From Datnioides undecimradiatus (Eukaryota; Chordata; Actinopteri; Lobotiformes; Datnioididae), in assembly GCA_008933995.1 (NCBI GenBank), contig WARS01000007.1:4710923-4774922 (forward strand): a stretch of 64,000 nucleotides of DNA, in the 5' to 3' direction. This document shows positions 12,301 through 27,200 of this stretch, in pieces; the stretch's first letter is position 1, and every line of letters starts with the position of its first letter. A model generated the notes under the pieces. It was not told the DNA's origin and searched no databases. It worked only from the letters and a program-made list of their open reading frames with translations. The position numbers and the translations under genes are program-made.

Positions 12301-15300
12301 AAATTATCAGAAAAATACCCTGTTAGACAGTATACGGTGTGCATGGCTAATAAAAATGTGTGTGTGCACCCTGCATGTCCCTATGTTTGCACATCTGTGT
12401 TAATGTAGCTCTTTGAAAATCCCTACTGCAACAGTCAAGCTTATCAGCACTTCAATACACAGCCTGCATCAGTGTTCATGAGAAATGCATTCTAAATTAC
12501 CACCATATGGTGAACACTGAACAACTTTTTAATCACCACAGAAATGAGTGTGTATGTCACTGACCCATTCCTGCCATGTGTGACAGAGGGATTTCCTCAA
12601 TGATATGGCTAAGCCAAGTTCAGACTCTTTCAAAGTATCGGGGAACTTTAAACCAACACGACAGACCCTAAGGACATGAGGAAATATGAACAATAAACAT
12701 TCCCTGGCTGAAATTCCACATTTTCTGAAGCAGAATTATCCGGATCAACTCCCTATCAGTCAACACAGGCAGATTTGCAGCAGTCTCCCCTGTGAACATG
12801 TATTCCATGACAATCCAAGATTCCATGCACTGAAACCATTTGTCTTATGGACCAAAACTGGCCTCAAATCAGCTGTGTATTGGTAGTTATAATAATACTA
12901 TGATTAATAATAACAACATCAACATCACATTATTATTGTTTTACTTGTAGTTTTATGGTCTTTCCTTTTAATATATTATGTATTATTTCAATGCAAATGG
13001 TCACCCCACACACATTTTGACCAATTTACTACTGAAGCAGCAGAATTAACAACATGAACATGAAGTTATTATTTTTGCTTAGAGTGCATCTGCTCCTTTT
13101 AGTGAAGTCTCTGCAATATATCTCACCTTCTAAAATGTGTGAATGTGTGCAAAGGTTTCATATAGAGTGACTGAGCAGGTGAGGATATGTATGTGTGACT
13201 CTGTCTACCTGTTCTGGCTCTGGTCCCTGTAGTCCAGGTCAAAACTGTGGACAGAGTCTGTGCAGGAGTCTGGGTGGTGATGCTGCTGCCGGGGCCCCAT
13301 GGGGTATTGGTGCATGGAGGAGTTTGGCTGAGCTGTTGTGTGGTAACGTGGAGGCAAGCTGTTGCTCGTCTCACTGCGGTAGTCACTATCCCGGTCATCT
13401 ACAGCGCTGTCCTGGTCATCCAGAGCTGCAAGAGGTGAATGGAATGAATGAATGAAAAATTAATCTTTCCTGAAATATTCATGTTTTCATGTTACAGCAA
13501 GCTCATGATCAACCCATGAGAATGCATTTTAGTTAGGATTTTGCCTATTCTTACTGCTGAAGAAATAAAGCAGCAGATGCCAGGTTAATAGGGAGGTTGA
13601 AAGGGGAAAAGTCATGCACTTTGAAAGACTTTACAACCTGATACATGCAACCTCTCTTGCTAAATGAAAGACACTGAGGTGCTCTTAATTCATGTCATCT
13701 GTGTTATCTCGCAAACACTGTTTTCATCACTGCATAAAGTAATACAGAATTTATGGAAACAGCTGCATTTGTTCATTATTTAATACTTTCTTGTTTTGCT
13801 GCAAGAAAGCTGGGGACAAAGGTTGCACAGCATAATGCAGTTAAATTCAGAGTTACATCAACATGGCTTAAAAGAAGCAGACTTATATGAAACACGTTTT
13901 CAAAGTGCCATTGCCAGACAAGTAATGACCCTTGAAAGCAGCAAACTTCTTTCAAGAGCTAACCATGAGTTTGGTGCATGCTACAGGGGACAGCTGGGGG
14001 GGCGACGACACACAAACCGATTCCACTGATATCTCAGTGTGAAGTGGGAGGACAACGAGACATGGTGACAAGGTGACATTAGAATTTAGTTTAGCAAAGA
14101 CTGCCACCCATCAGTTTTTTGCTGGAACTGCAATGTGTACTATAAGATTTACTGTCCTATTCTGTGGCGTACAAATAAATTTAAAAATATAACACGTCTG
14201 AAAACATTTATATGGGTATTATTAGTTACATTGCAACACAACTGGTCCAGATATTATGACTGGCATCAGATATAGCCTTCCTGAAAATTGTGTGGTGTAC
14301 TATTTCAAAGGAAAAAGAAAAATCATGTCTGATCTCACATCTGACACTTTTCTCAAATTTATGCAAAACCAGCACTTAATGGGTGATGAATATCATATGG
14401 AACATGGAAAATAGGAAAACAGCGGGAGCAGAAAAGTAAAAAAGCCAAAGGGAATTAAGGAAAACTTTGAGGAAAAACAATTTAGTAAAATAATGGGAAT
14501 AAAATGAATGGAAGCATTATAGATTACGTGTTATTTGGGAATATGGGGCATTAGGACATGCAGAAGGCACTGAGGATTGGCCAGGGGGAGAATATCATCA
14601 AAGTGAGTTTTTTGTTTTTTTTTACATACTCAGTGGGTCAGCCCATCCGAAATAGTTGCCTGGTGAAAGTGCAGATGTTACAAGTGAGAGGTACAGTCAC
14701 AGGAGGCAGGGGGTTGTGAAAAGAAAAAAAAAAAAAACAGTCTCTGTGTTTTAATAGCGGGAGGATTCGGGAACCCCATCATTGGTTTTCAGAGTGGAAA
14801 ACAGACAAACAGACTGTCAAAGCAATAACAATATTTAATCATCAAAATTAGGTTTATGAAAACATTAACTGATTGAATTTGAAATGTAGAGTCTTCATTT
14901 TTCGACTCTGATTAAAGGGGATTTAACTGTTTGTTTGTCCTTAATGTTAGGCAGTAGAACAAGGTTAAGGAAGTGAGAGGAAATAATATCAAAGCCTGTT
15001 AGAAGAGTGGAGAGTTGGCTCCATCTAGAGGCCGAGAGCGGACTCACAGCACTGGGAAGCCGCAAACGGCAGTGGTTGACTCTGAACGTCATCCTGAAGA
15101 GGGTACTGCAAGAGGAGAGAGAGCACAGCAGGCATCAAGGCATCAAGTGTGTTTTCCATGTCGTCATGTTGTTATTATTACTGTGGTAAAATATAGCAGT
15201 TCTGCGTGATCTGCACAAGAGGTACGAACAGGCTCTTTATTTAGAAGACAAATAGGTGATGAAACCTCTCCTAACTGTGAAACGCTTACATTAAAACAAG

Positions 15301-18300
15301 CAGGACAAACAGTGTGTTTATCATTAAAACACACTGATGCACTGTTATTTCATCAGGCAAATAAAAGCTGTGCAAATCCTCTTAAACTGAACTTTACCTC
15401 ATCATCGATTCCCATGGTATTGATGCGCTCTAGCTTGCCTGTCCAGTACTGAGCCTCATCATCTGGGATATCTGGTAATATGGGCACAAGAACAACAACA
15501 AAATGTGATGTCATCATAATGCATTCATGCCTGATAAATTTCTCATGAGCTTGTTCGGAATGAGGAAATGAAAATAGTTAGTTAGCAAGGGCCACAAACT
15601 GTTAAGGGACCAAATACAACAGGAACATTTTTCAAAGCACCAGAGATCTTCAGATGAGTCATGACAGTAATGTACCAAAGAGTTTTTCAGAGTTAGTACA
15701 AGTTAAAGGTTTGAGCACAAATCAAAAATGACTGACACACAGAGCCAACAGCCAGAAAAAAAAATTTAAACCAAGGAATAGTTAAATGGCGCGCAATGCC
15801 ACATTCATCAGATTATAGCACAACTGGCGTGTACCTCTTCATTAAAAAAATAATCAGAATGAACAGCACTGAAGGCTAAAAGATGTTTATTCACTCCTTT
15901 CCCGACTGGCTTCTCCAAGAGTTTGACTGACCAACTGCCTGTGCTGAAGACATTTAAATTTTTTATTTATATTAATCTAAAAACACAGTTAAAACTAAGT
16001 GAAGTAATGTTTTATACATTAAATTGTTTGTGAATGACGTACTTATCTTAGTGTTTTTGAGTGTACAGTGCTGCAAAGCGTTACATTTCCTCCAGTTTCT
16101 TATCTTTCTCTCACTCACTGGAACGTGAAAATGCTTTTCATTTTTTGCTGTGTTGGGTACAGATTAGCGGTCGAGCTAATCCAGGCACATTTACATTGAT
16201 TTTGTGACTGTCAGCGTGAGCCACAAAATAAATGAAATTAAACCTGAAATTTAAAAAAAAAAAAAAGGATCAAAACCATGATCGACGACAGTATTTTTAT
16301 GCTCTCCACCCTGCCTACATAATATATCTGAAAACAAACATTTTCCACTCTACCTTCTGCTCTGCTCTACGCATGTCTGTGTCTGTGTGTGTGTGTGCTT
16401 GTATGTGTGTGGAGCAGCTAAGCCCCACCCTCAGTCATGCACAAAGAGCCGAAGAGAGGCACAGACATGACCGTAAACTGCAAAATGCAAAATAGATTAT
16501 TTTTGTTTATGTTATTTACTTATTTCATACCTGTTGATCTTTACAAATCAGTCTGAATCTGATTTTTCTTTTAATGTTTACAGTATCAGATCGGGTGCTC
16601 TCACCGTTCCCACTTTCCATGGGGATTTGTGCTCGTCTGTAGACAGATGCACATTAAAAGGCCACATACACAAAGGGCTTCAAAGACACGCCGACCCACA
16701 GCTTTAATGAATGGCTCTGGTGGCGCACGGAGTCATGATGGCTTCCTGCAACCTTGAAAGGTCTCCTCTTTAAACAGAGAAAGGGGCTCTCTTTCCCACT
16801 CAGTGGACAGACACACTGCTTTTAACTTTGCCTTTTGATCACAGGACTTCATGTCCTATATGCAGTGCCTGCAGTAGAGATGCTGTAGGTAGAACTGCAG
16901 GAGGAGAACAGAGAACATTTAACCTCCTGATCCTGAAAAGAACCGAGTTATCCCCTGAGAAAAATATTATATTAAATGCATTAGCTGAACTCATTTGACT
17001 ATGTTAAAGGTATGGTTCTGGTGTTTTGAGGTGTGTGTGGGGAAGACTCATAAAGAAGATCATTAAACTCTGTAATGCTTTCTAATTTATTGTTTTGGTG
17101 CTGGCAGCACATTTAATAAAACATTTTGGTCTTAATAATATCATGGCTAACAGCAGGCTGTTGAACATGTAGCAGCTAATGATAGATCACAAGTTGATGA
17201 AGACCAAACAAGAGTCGAGGGAGAGTGATTATTGGACTTCCTTTAACCAGGTGGATTAATGATTGCTAATGTTACAACTCTGTATGGCAATAATATGTCC
17301 AGGTTATTTATCTGTTAGCTTTTTGTGGACTTCCTCTGCATGCAGGCTGCCAGAACCACCCTGCCCCTCCAATAAATACATAAATATATAAATAAAACAA
17401 TCAATGCAGCTCTAATTAAATGCATATGAAAATGTTGCTGTGGATGATTCCAGAAAACAGTGAGTAAGTGGCTAATGGAACTAAAATCACAGCCATACTT
17501 TCTTCTTTCTCATGTTAGCAATATATGTAAAAGCATTCTTAATGCTTCCTTAATCCTGTTGGCCACAATGGAACCACCTGGCAAAGGCTAAATTATATTT
17601 ACCGAACCTAAGTTAATAAAGGAGGATCTGCCACTGATGAGTCACTGCCCTCAATCAGAACAGAAACTCTTCATCCTCAGTGGAACCAGACAGAGGGCAG
17701 AAAAAGGTATATCTACGACGACAATCTGAAAGAGTCCCATTTCTAGCCATAAGTTGTTCAATATAAGTGTCCTTTATGTTGGAGATAATGTTATGTATTT
17801 CTGTATAAACATGACCTCATACTTTACTCAAGTCCCTATATTTTCTGTTTCAGTTGAGATGATGGATCAGTGCAAGTTGTGCTTGCGTAACACTTCAGGA
17901 GAAGAAGTCACCATCCTCATCCCCCAGGCTGGACGCTTTTTCCCCCCCGTTTAGTCTCAGAAACAGACTGCTGACATTTCAGCAGGCAATGTGTGGCCTT
18001 TTGTTAGCTCAATGGATCATGGTTCGATTTGACCCAAGGTAACCAGAATCACTAATGTACTCTCAACATCGCTGTAGTCAGAGCAGACACTTGCTTTGAA
18101 AAGTATTGCGTAATCTCCACCTGAACTTTTCAAACGATGGGTTTTCATTGCCCCATTGTGCAGATAAATTACAAAGCGACTCAGAAACAGGGGACTAAAT
18201 GCTCTGATGTCTCACCAAATGGCAGCTCAAAGCGAGTGTCCAACAGGACTCGATGGGGTGTTGGGTTCTTGGTGCCATATATCTCGTCCGCCTTCATCAG

Positions 18301-21300
18301 GACCTCTGCATCCAGAAAGATCCAGTCCCCTGAGCCCTCCTGCAATTAGATATGTACGTTTAGGTTTATCTTGGTGGACAACTGCACCTTCTTTATATCT
18401 GTTCTAATGCATATTTCAGGTCATTAGTCCATAACAGAATATGTAAACATAGTAGGTATAGGTAATCTTACTAATAAGGCAGCAAAACTGATTGCATTTC
18501 TACACCGATTATCCGTGAAGTTCCACTGGGTCTGGATATTTAAACACATGTGCTTGTATGTTTTTTCTGGACTATATAACGTGTGTGAGTGCACATTTCA
18601 ACCTCCTCCGATTGTTGGATACTCTTTAAAGGAATCCAAGCCGTCCCCACCATGGTGTCCCAGATGAGGCCTTTGTTCCACACCTCGACAATGAGGCCGA
18701 GGTCCAGCCGGTTGATCTCACTAAGGAAAACGGGGATTTGACAGGTATCAAGCAATGTTACGCTTTAATTAAAACAAACAACCAAACAAACTTCCTGATA
18801 AACAGTGTGGGAACTGTCAGTGGATAAAAGAGAAATACAATGACCGTAGTTTGATCCTTGTAATCTCTTTTAAAAAAAAGAAAAACATAGAGGGGTCTTG
18901 TATGTCATTCGATTCACACTCAGTGAACCAGAAATTTGTACATAATTACTGCCTGAGCGGGCCCTACCACTGGCTGATAACAAAGGCTACTTCCTCTTTT
19001 TGTTGTGTATTAGCCGTCATAATCCATTCCAGCCGCGCTTTGTCATTCAACGCACTATTCAAATGGGCTCAAAAACAGCTTGATGACAGCAGTAAAATGG
19101 CATATCAAATTTGAAAGGGGCCGCATGACGAGAACATTTGCATATTCTCATCTGTGGCAGTTTGCGACTATCAACGGGCCAAACAAAAGGAAGATGAGAG
19201 AAAAGATAATCAAAGAGAACAGCTAATTGAGAGAAGTGCAGGGGAGGGCGATGGGGATCCAGGGTGTCCAGGTGCAGAGACGCAGGATTTCTAAACCATG
19301 GGCTTGTTTTTGTAATGGCAAAAAATAAATCAATCCAGAAAGTGAAAGACCAACCTGTTTGTGATGTTTAGAATGCTTTTTAAAGTCTTTTATCCAAGTA
19401 AGTAGATTTTATATGGGAGAAATGCATCATCAATAATGTATTGTGACTTCTATTTATAACACTAATAAAATGATTAAACTCTGAATTCACATTTGTGCAA
19501 CTAACTGTCTGTAATCAATTTACAAATGTCAACCTGCTAAGCATTTATCTTAAAATGATGTGGTGTGTCACCCACCGATCATTTGTCATTTCCACATCAC
19601 TTTAAAACCAATTTAAGCAATTCGACAGCATTGAGTTTAATTACAGCGTCCCATTTTAGCACAAACCAACACAAGCTATTCCAGGGCTGAAGCAACAAGG
19701 TGCATTTGTCTAAAAGTATAATGTTTGCACCAAATTTATGGTCTCTGAAATCCTTCAAAGATTGTAACGGTGGATATAAGGTCATCACAAATACGCATTA
19801 CATAACATATACTTGGTTACTTCGCCTCTGTCTCTGTGGTGAATATGAAGCAGCAGCTGGTTAGCTTAGATTAGCACAGAGACCTCAACTGGGGGGGGGT
19901 CTTTTTGGTACACACACATGCGCCCACACACAAATCCCACAACTTGTGTTTTTTACACTTTTTAAAAGCACAGAGTAGAGTAAATATTTGAGATATGCCA
20001 AAATAAATTTGTGAGATTAAGTGGCGCTGGACACAACCAGATGAGCTGTTTTGACCTCATTCCAGTCTTTGTGCAAAGCTGTACTAACTGCCGGCTTGGG
20101 TAAACTTAATATTTACCATTAGGACATAGAGTGATTTCAATATTTTCATTTATTGCTCAGTGAGAAATCACATATGCATATATTCCAGAGTGTCAAAACT
20201 AAATCTGCTTAAATAACTGAAAGATCAGGCGCAGAAACTGAGGTTCACACTTTGGAAATTTCCATCAATTAGATTTCACCTGTGCTGTGTCATCATCTCT
20301 GAGACTTTAATGAACACTATTCTGTTGCAACAGGTGTTGCTGAGCGTTTGCTGGGAACCCAGATGAGCGATGATGTTTTATGCTGAATAAGACCAAGCCA
20401 ACACATCATTAATGGACAGTAGAAGGATGAGGGTCTGGAAAAACAAACACTGTTGCAATGAGGGAGTTCACAAAAGACAAACAATGACACACATGCAACA
20501 ACGCTCTGCCTCTCTCGTCGCCATAGATACCTTTCACGGGGAAAGTAAAATGAGGAAATTAAACCAATGAATTAAACGGAGGAAATGAACAGCAGCTGTT
20601 TATCCCAATACTTTCCTAGAGTTGCATGGCTTGGAAAACCATTTTTTCTCCTGCATAGTGCTCAGCACTAGGTAGAAACCAGGGTGAGGAAACAAAGAAA
20701 CTAATAAAACTAATATTAAACAACAAATAATGTAGCTCATATTGGGTATCAGAGCTTGTGGTCCCCTTGTTTGGCTATTTGCCTTTACTGAAGAGTTTTG
20801 CACAGGGTGACAGTTGTTGGACAGTGCTGACACACTGTATGTATCTGTAATGATGCACCCTGTGCTGCTTCTTGGTAAAATGGAAGCAGGTCTTGTGAAG
20901 TGCACTAAACAAAGCAGAGCAATTTGACTAAATACCTAAAATGTGTTTCCAGTGAGGCTGCAGCTATAGACCAGTATACATCAATATGAAAATGAATGGT
21001 TATCATACATGCGTGTATATTTCCTAATTCTGAATTCTATCATATTAATGATATGGTATTAATGATATGATATAATGATATGGTATTAATGTTAAATATC
21101 ATTCTACTATTTCAATATTATTAAAAAGAGTGTTGGACAATGCTCAGTCAAATTATGATAAAGAATTTGGCTGACCAATTAATTTGGTGATGGTTTTTAT
21201 TTCCATTCAACTGTAATGTGCGGTGTTTGCCCCTAATTGTATGGTGTGCCCTTTGAGGTCTGTGTAACATTTGCTTAGTCTACCATGAATTTTACTTATA

Positions 21301-24208
21301 TTAAAGTAATAATTAAAGTACTTTAGGTAATGAAAATGTAAGTAGGTCAGTAACTTGCACTGTGGCTGTATTTAGTAACTTACAACATAAAATCCTGTTC
21401 CCAGCAAGGCTGGTCCCCCCGCACGGTGATAGTTGTGCTTTTGACATTCTGCACCTTCAGTGTCACGTAGGTGTTGAACTTGTCTGTAAGAAGGACAAAG
21501 TGAGATCGCAGTTGAGGTGGTAGCAGTACAGTGATAGCATATAGAAGGGGTGTGTCAGAGAATTATGTATGACTATTACAAAAAGTATTGGGAGTAAAAT
21601 GAGCAGCAGGAAAGATGCACATTATTGGTATAGTGTTAACATATATGCAACAAGCTGCAGTGTCACATAACAGACACAATTCAGCAGGTGCTACAAAACG
21701 AAACTCTGCAAACAAACAGGCAGCTGATCACATGTTCGAACCGACACAAGTAATACTAACCAGGTCAGGTCTATGTTGGCTTTGTGTGGGTGAAAAAGAC
21801 ATCAGGAGCTATAGTGAGAGTGAAAGTAGATAAGTCCCCCCCCCACCGTGTCAAGCCGAGCCGAGCCAAGCCAAGCCAAGCCAGGCCAGGCCGGCAAACT
21901 GATCCCGTTAATCCCCAAAGAGAGACAGCCCCAAGCAGCAGACACAAGCACAGGATCCAACTGTCTGTTGATTTTCCTGCACTGTGACTTACAGCTTCTC
22001 TTCGTAATTGCCCTCTAAATATACAGTAGAGAGAGGGAGCACATCTGCTGATGATGTAACAGAGTCACTCCTGACCCATTATTACAGCAGAAAAGGTCTC
22101 TGTCAGCCCTGATACCATCAAGTTATGTCAAAGGTGAAGAGAGCCGTTGCAAACACTGTGAGCAACAAACCAAGTCAAATTACGACAGACGGCCATTTTT
22201 GTAGTAAATAATCACTGAGTGGAATGCGGCAGTTAAGATGTGGATTCAGTCTGTGGGGACAACTTTCACACCCAGCCATGTCTGGCAACCTCCTTTCAGC
22301 CAGTAGTGCAGCAGAGTCACCGCCATGGTCTGCACCAGCTGTCAGTGCTGGGCGGGGGTGATCAGGGTTGGAGGGTGGATTAGACGGCTCGTAACACAAC
22401 TCCCAGTTTTCATTTCCAGCAGTAGGGTGGCACGTGTCTGCTGATGCGCTCAGTGTCGCGCTGGTAGTTGCCAGCCCTGCACCGCTGGTGGTCCTGTCAG
22501 CAATTTGGGTGCAAGAGCAGCTGGAGGACAGGTTTAGACTGAAATGTCGGTCTTTAGTGTGGGCTTTATGACTGACTGGGATAGACAATGTGGTTCCCAT
22601 CAGACGTGACTCCATATTATATGCTATATGAGTTGGGAAATTCAATTGTGAAACTGTAGGATGAAATAACCAGATGGAGGTGCCTGTTTTTGGATGACAG
22701 ACTAAGACACTGTGGCAAATTGATAAAGTACTACTCACTAATTTGAATCATGGCCTAAAAGGTCCACCGGTATTGAAGTGAAAATTTGAGGTCTTTGTTG
22801 TTCCAAACCCCAAAATATTCAGCTTCCTATGACATGAAACAATGAGGAGTAGTAAATTCTCACACGTAAAATAATTAACTAATAGAAATATAAAAATAAA
22901 ATAATAGCACGATATATAAATTAGTTGCATGCATTTATCTTTAAATTTCTGCATAAAATATTGTAAATTGTGTCAGTATTTTACAAATATGTATTTATGC
23001 CAATGCTGTTCCTGAGGGCAAACCAGCAGGTGTTGATCCCCATGCATGCACATACAGTAAAGTGTAGTATTCACACTCACACACACACACAGTTTGGGCT
23101 GTGGGAAATAAAAGCAAGGCATCAGCTGCCCCTTGCAGACTGATCACCTGACCACACTAAACAAAGATTTTCCTGGTTACCCCAGCGACATATTGAAACA
23201 TTTACTCTGCACATAGCCACTAACAGCAGCCAGATAAGTAAACTCTTGACACAATGAGACAACAAACAGTTGATACAGCTGACACACAACATAAATAACG
23301 ATTAAATTAGGCCGCAAAAGCAAAAGGCCGGACTGAGAGCAGTCCAGTGACACTCCCGCACCGCCGATGACCCGACCCTGAAAGCACTGTCCATCCTCCC
23401 AGTAGCATGAGTGAAAGGACACAGACCTAATTACTGTCTCGAGAGGACAGTAGCAACAAAACACAGGCATTATTACCAAGGAGCCTGGGGGACGCTCAAG
23501 CCTTTCCCTAATTAGATAGTCCATGCCTTGTGCCACGTTTGGGCCGGCTCCCATGAATAGAAGAGATGAGATAAGGGAAGAGGATGTATGGATTAGATAA
23601 GAGCCACTTAGTGGCTGTGGGCCCTTTACAGCAGGTGCTGTCCGCTATATGGTTGATACAATCTGCGCTGTTGAGGAGCAAGCAGCAATAACTGCCTGGA
23701 ATATACCTGCACACTAATGCCTGACCAATACTGGGCTCATCAGGACAAAACCAATATTGACTATTTTCCCACCTATAATATGAACAATAGAACCAGAAAA
23801 TGTGTCTGGCAATGATCCCTAAAGGGCAGTCCTCTAAGGGTTGCACAGGTCATATTGACAACAATGATAGTGACAGTTAATATTAAATAATATTTACTTT
23901 ATAAACTTATGGTATTATAAAATTACAACTATAAAAGCATATATAACCATCCACATGTGTTACATTACAGTCAAATATACTGTAAATGACAGCTAGCTGA
24001 TAAATAAGCCAGGCTGACTTGATATAAGCTTATTGCTCCATTGTGTCTCCATTGCATTTATTTCTTGCTGTTTACATCTACAAATAACTGTTTTCTTTTA
24101 TTTATTGTTTTTTATTCTCTTCTACTGTAAATTGAAATACTTGTATGTGTCCATTGGGTGTAACATGAAAGAGCTAAAACATACATGTCATGCAGTGCAC
24201 ACAACCAC

Positions 24209-24245
<37 letters not shown>

Positions 24246-27200
24246 AACACACACACTGTGCAAACACATAGGTACACATGCGGTGACCTAGTGAAGGCAC
24301 ACCAGTCTGGAGGAGGGTACCGCTGAGATGAATCATGGGATGTTGTGAGCTACTTGTCCTGTCCTGCCTGTGAACCACCCACTCACCCCCGAGCCCCTCA
24401 GTCAAGTGTCTTCATCCATTATTGATCGATGATGAGTTTTTTTTTGATAAGTTAGTCAGGGGAATGCAGGCAGTTGGAAGACTGACATTTCAAATTCAGA
24501 CCACTCATCAATATTGCATGCGACAGAGGACATGCATCTAGTGGAGGACTCTTCTACCGCTGCTGGGACCACCTCATGAGAAGTTTCTCCAGTACATCAC
24601 GCAGAGATCTAAACTAAACATAATGTCAACAGGATAACTGGTATGTGTATCCTGGACCCTTAAACAGAATATTGTTTTTTAAGACACACAGACACACACG
24701 CAAATCCAAAACACTCAGTTGTTATCAGGCCCTGGTTTCCTGTGGCAGTCAGTGGAAAGTCAGCCAGCCTGCTACTGGCCCATCCAAGGTCACCGCTCTC
24801 CATGTGCAGTTTTGTCTATAAACAACTTAATACAAGGGTTTCAAAGTAAGGCCTTATAGCTATCTGTCTGAAGGTGTGGTGAAAGCACAATGCAAACACA
24901 CATCCCAGGCCAGCCTTCTGCAAACTTTGAGGGCTCTTCCAATGAATCACATGTCTCCCTGCAGAGCAAGTTAGGGCCATAATGAGCAGAGAATTGTTTT
25001 TGGCAATGATTTCATAAACCGGAACAGTTGCTACCAGTGGCTGTTCCTTCCCAGAATGCCAAGAATGGAATGTATGGAGACACAATGACCAAGAAATGAC
25101 ATGCAAGAATCTTATCTCAACATGCCTTTCCCATAAGTAAAGGAAAGGTTAAGTGCAGATCTATGGAATAGAATATGCAGCTTTGATTCATGATCAGTTG
25201 TATGTGCATTATAGCAAGATGTGGTCGGCTTAGAGACTTTTAATGTGTATTTCCTTTATAATTGCCATCCCTCCTTTTTCATCATTTCGCACAGTCGTTC
25301 AAGATGTCATCACACTGTTGTACGGCACTGTCCATCAAATTTGGCCTCCATCCTCCTCAAAGTGATGTAACCTTTTAAGCACTGTCCTGTGGACCTCCTT
25401 CACTGTGTCAAAGCAGCAACACAGTTTGAATTTTTTTTGGAAAAGAGGAAGAAATCACCATCGCCAAATGGGTCAGGTGGGGTGTGACTTACTGCTGTTT
25501 GGTCCCCGGGATGTTACTGGTGACATTAAACTTTGGGTTTGACCCAGATTTTGATGTTTGCTCTCTGCTCAAATTCGATCTCCACGGTAACACGGGCAGC
25601 ATCCCAGACGTGCCAGTCTGAGTGTTCAAGTCACTGCCTGCAACTTCAGACCTGCTGGTAGTCACAGGACTTAACTCGGTATAATAACTAATCGGCGCTA
25701 TAGCTAACACCTTCTGAACAGTCAAATCTGTGGCGTTTAGAGCTCAGGAACAGCAGACACAGTTCTACAACAATGCGACGGCACCTCATATTAGTTAATG
25801 TGCTGATACATCAGGTGTTTGGCACTATGAGTTATGTTTAGAGACAAGATTTTAGCTTAGAAGGCCTGACTGAGCAGGGGGCTACTACTAGTAGCCTAGG
25901 CTAGTAGTAGCTAACATAATCTTGCATTACAAAGTATTTCTCGATATCCATATCGCGATGTATATAGATGAATATGACAGTGTGTTAAAAGTCTAAAAAA
26001 ACAGGACTTAAATCGTTCACCATTTCTGAAAGTTGGCCTCTAATCAGCACTGAAATAGAAAAAATCCTACAACAAAGCAGCCCCAGCCTGGCCTCTCACA
26101 CACACAGAGCTTATCAAAAATGTTATTTGCTATTATAACAAATGAATATTTACAGTATGAGCATAACCTCTGGTGTTCTAAATCTCATGCAGGACTGTGC
26201 TCGACAAATCCGTCTTTGACCTGCAGCAAAAAAAAGTGACTGATGTTTACATTTTGCCTAAGGGAGACAACGGGCTTAACTGAATTATCCCTGATGTTTG
26301 CTCTAGGACAGGTGTCACACGTGGTGCAGGCCCAAGGGTGGGAGGAGGCCACAGACGATCTAAAACCAATATCTCAGTGTAACAGAGCTGCTTGTGACAG
26401 CTCAAAAAAATAAAATCCCAGAGGTGAAGAGGGGAGAGTAGGAATAATACATGCTGCGCAAATGAAGAGACCTGCCGGATAATTAACTTTAGCAATTATC
26501 CTCCAGCGAGCACGGGTTCAGACGGGGACTGAGAAGTGAGAGTGAAATGTCACAGGCAGATCCAAAGCCGCGGTGACTTTCTGCCCATGCTGCTGCCTAC
26601 TCTTGCCAGAAACGTCACAGGGCTTAAACGAAGGCGTGAGGCTGAACACTAGAGAGATTTGTTTAGGTGGAGGACACGGGGATTTGGACTTAGCAGCCAG
26701 CGATCTAAGATCACCTGTGCACGGCCTGGCAAGGAAGGACACAGGATTACATAATGCAAAATCAAGCCCGGCTTTCAGTGACTTGCCAGAATTTGGCTGA
26801 TTAACCCACATGAGACAATGAGTGCATGTGGCGCATTTCCAACAGCCTGGGCGAGAGCTGTAGTTGTAGTCATCTTAAAATAACATGCGAACGGCACCCA
26901 CAGAATATGCTGCCAACTCACAAGAAACTGAGATCGTGATTAGCAGCTTTGCAGCTTCCTGCTGTCCAAAAATCAATGAGTACTGTGTTTGCAAAACATT
27001 TTGGCAATGAGAGTGTGTGTGAGCAGACTGAACAATGAGCAATGATCGCACAAAACTAAAAAGGTTTGTGAAGATCAAGGTACCAACCTGGAGGTCCTTG
27101 GAGCTTGGCTTTTTTCACTGTAACAGAAAAACAGAAAACATTGATTAATTGGAAAATGAACCTGGAATATAACCGAATGTGATGTAATTCAGCACAGCCG

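Larger units (their letters stand above)
21484..27087 (-). other. unc13b intron, 5.6 kb
   Basis: No exon recognised. It holds an AGCC(A/G) pentamer array (21853-21893), a CA microsatellite (24210-24240), an unrecognised 187-codon open frame (22175-22738, minus) and a near-palindrome near 25881-25911. Confidence 0.5.

Noticed and set aside
17990-18040. tRNA-like A-box (TTAGCTCAATGG) and B-box (GGTTCGATTTG)
   Set aside because: The two boxes are too close for a tRNA and no cloverleaf can be drawn; at most a tRNA-derived relic.
20600-20905. 101-codon minus-strand open frame with a hydrophobic patch
   Set aside because: No recognised similarity and no splice context; likely chance in an intron.
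23600-23670. RE1/NRSF-like half site (GGTGCTGTCC) in an unc13b intron
   Set aside because: Only one half of the motif matches well; the second half is missing at standard spacing.
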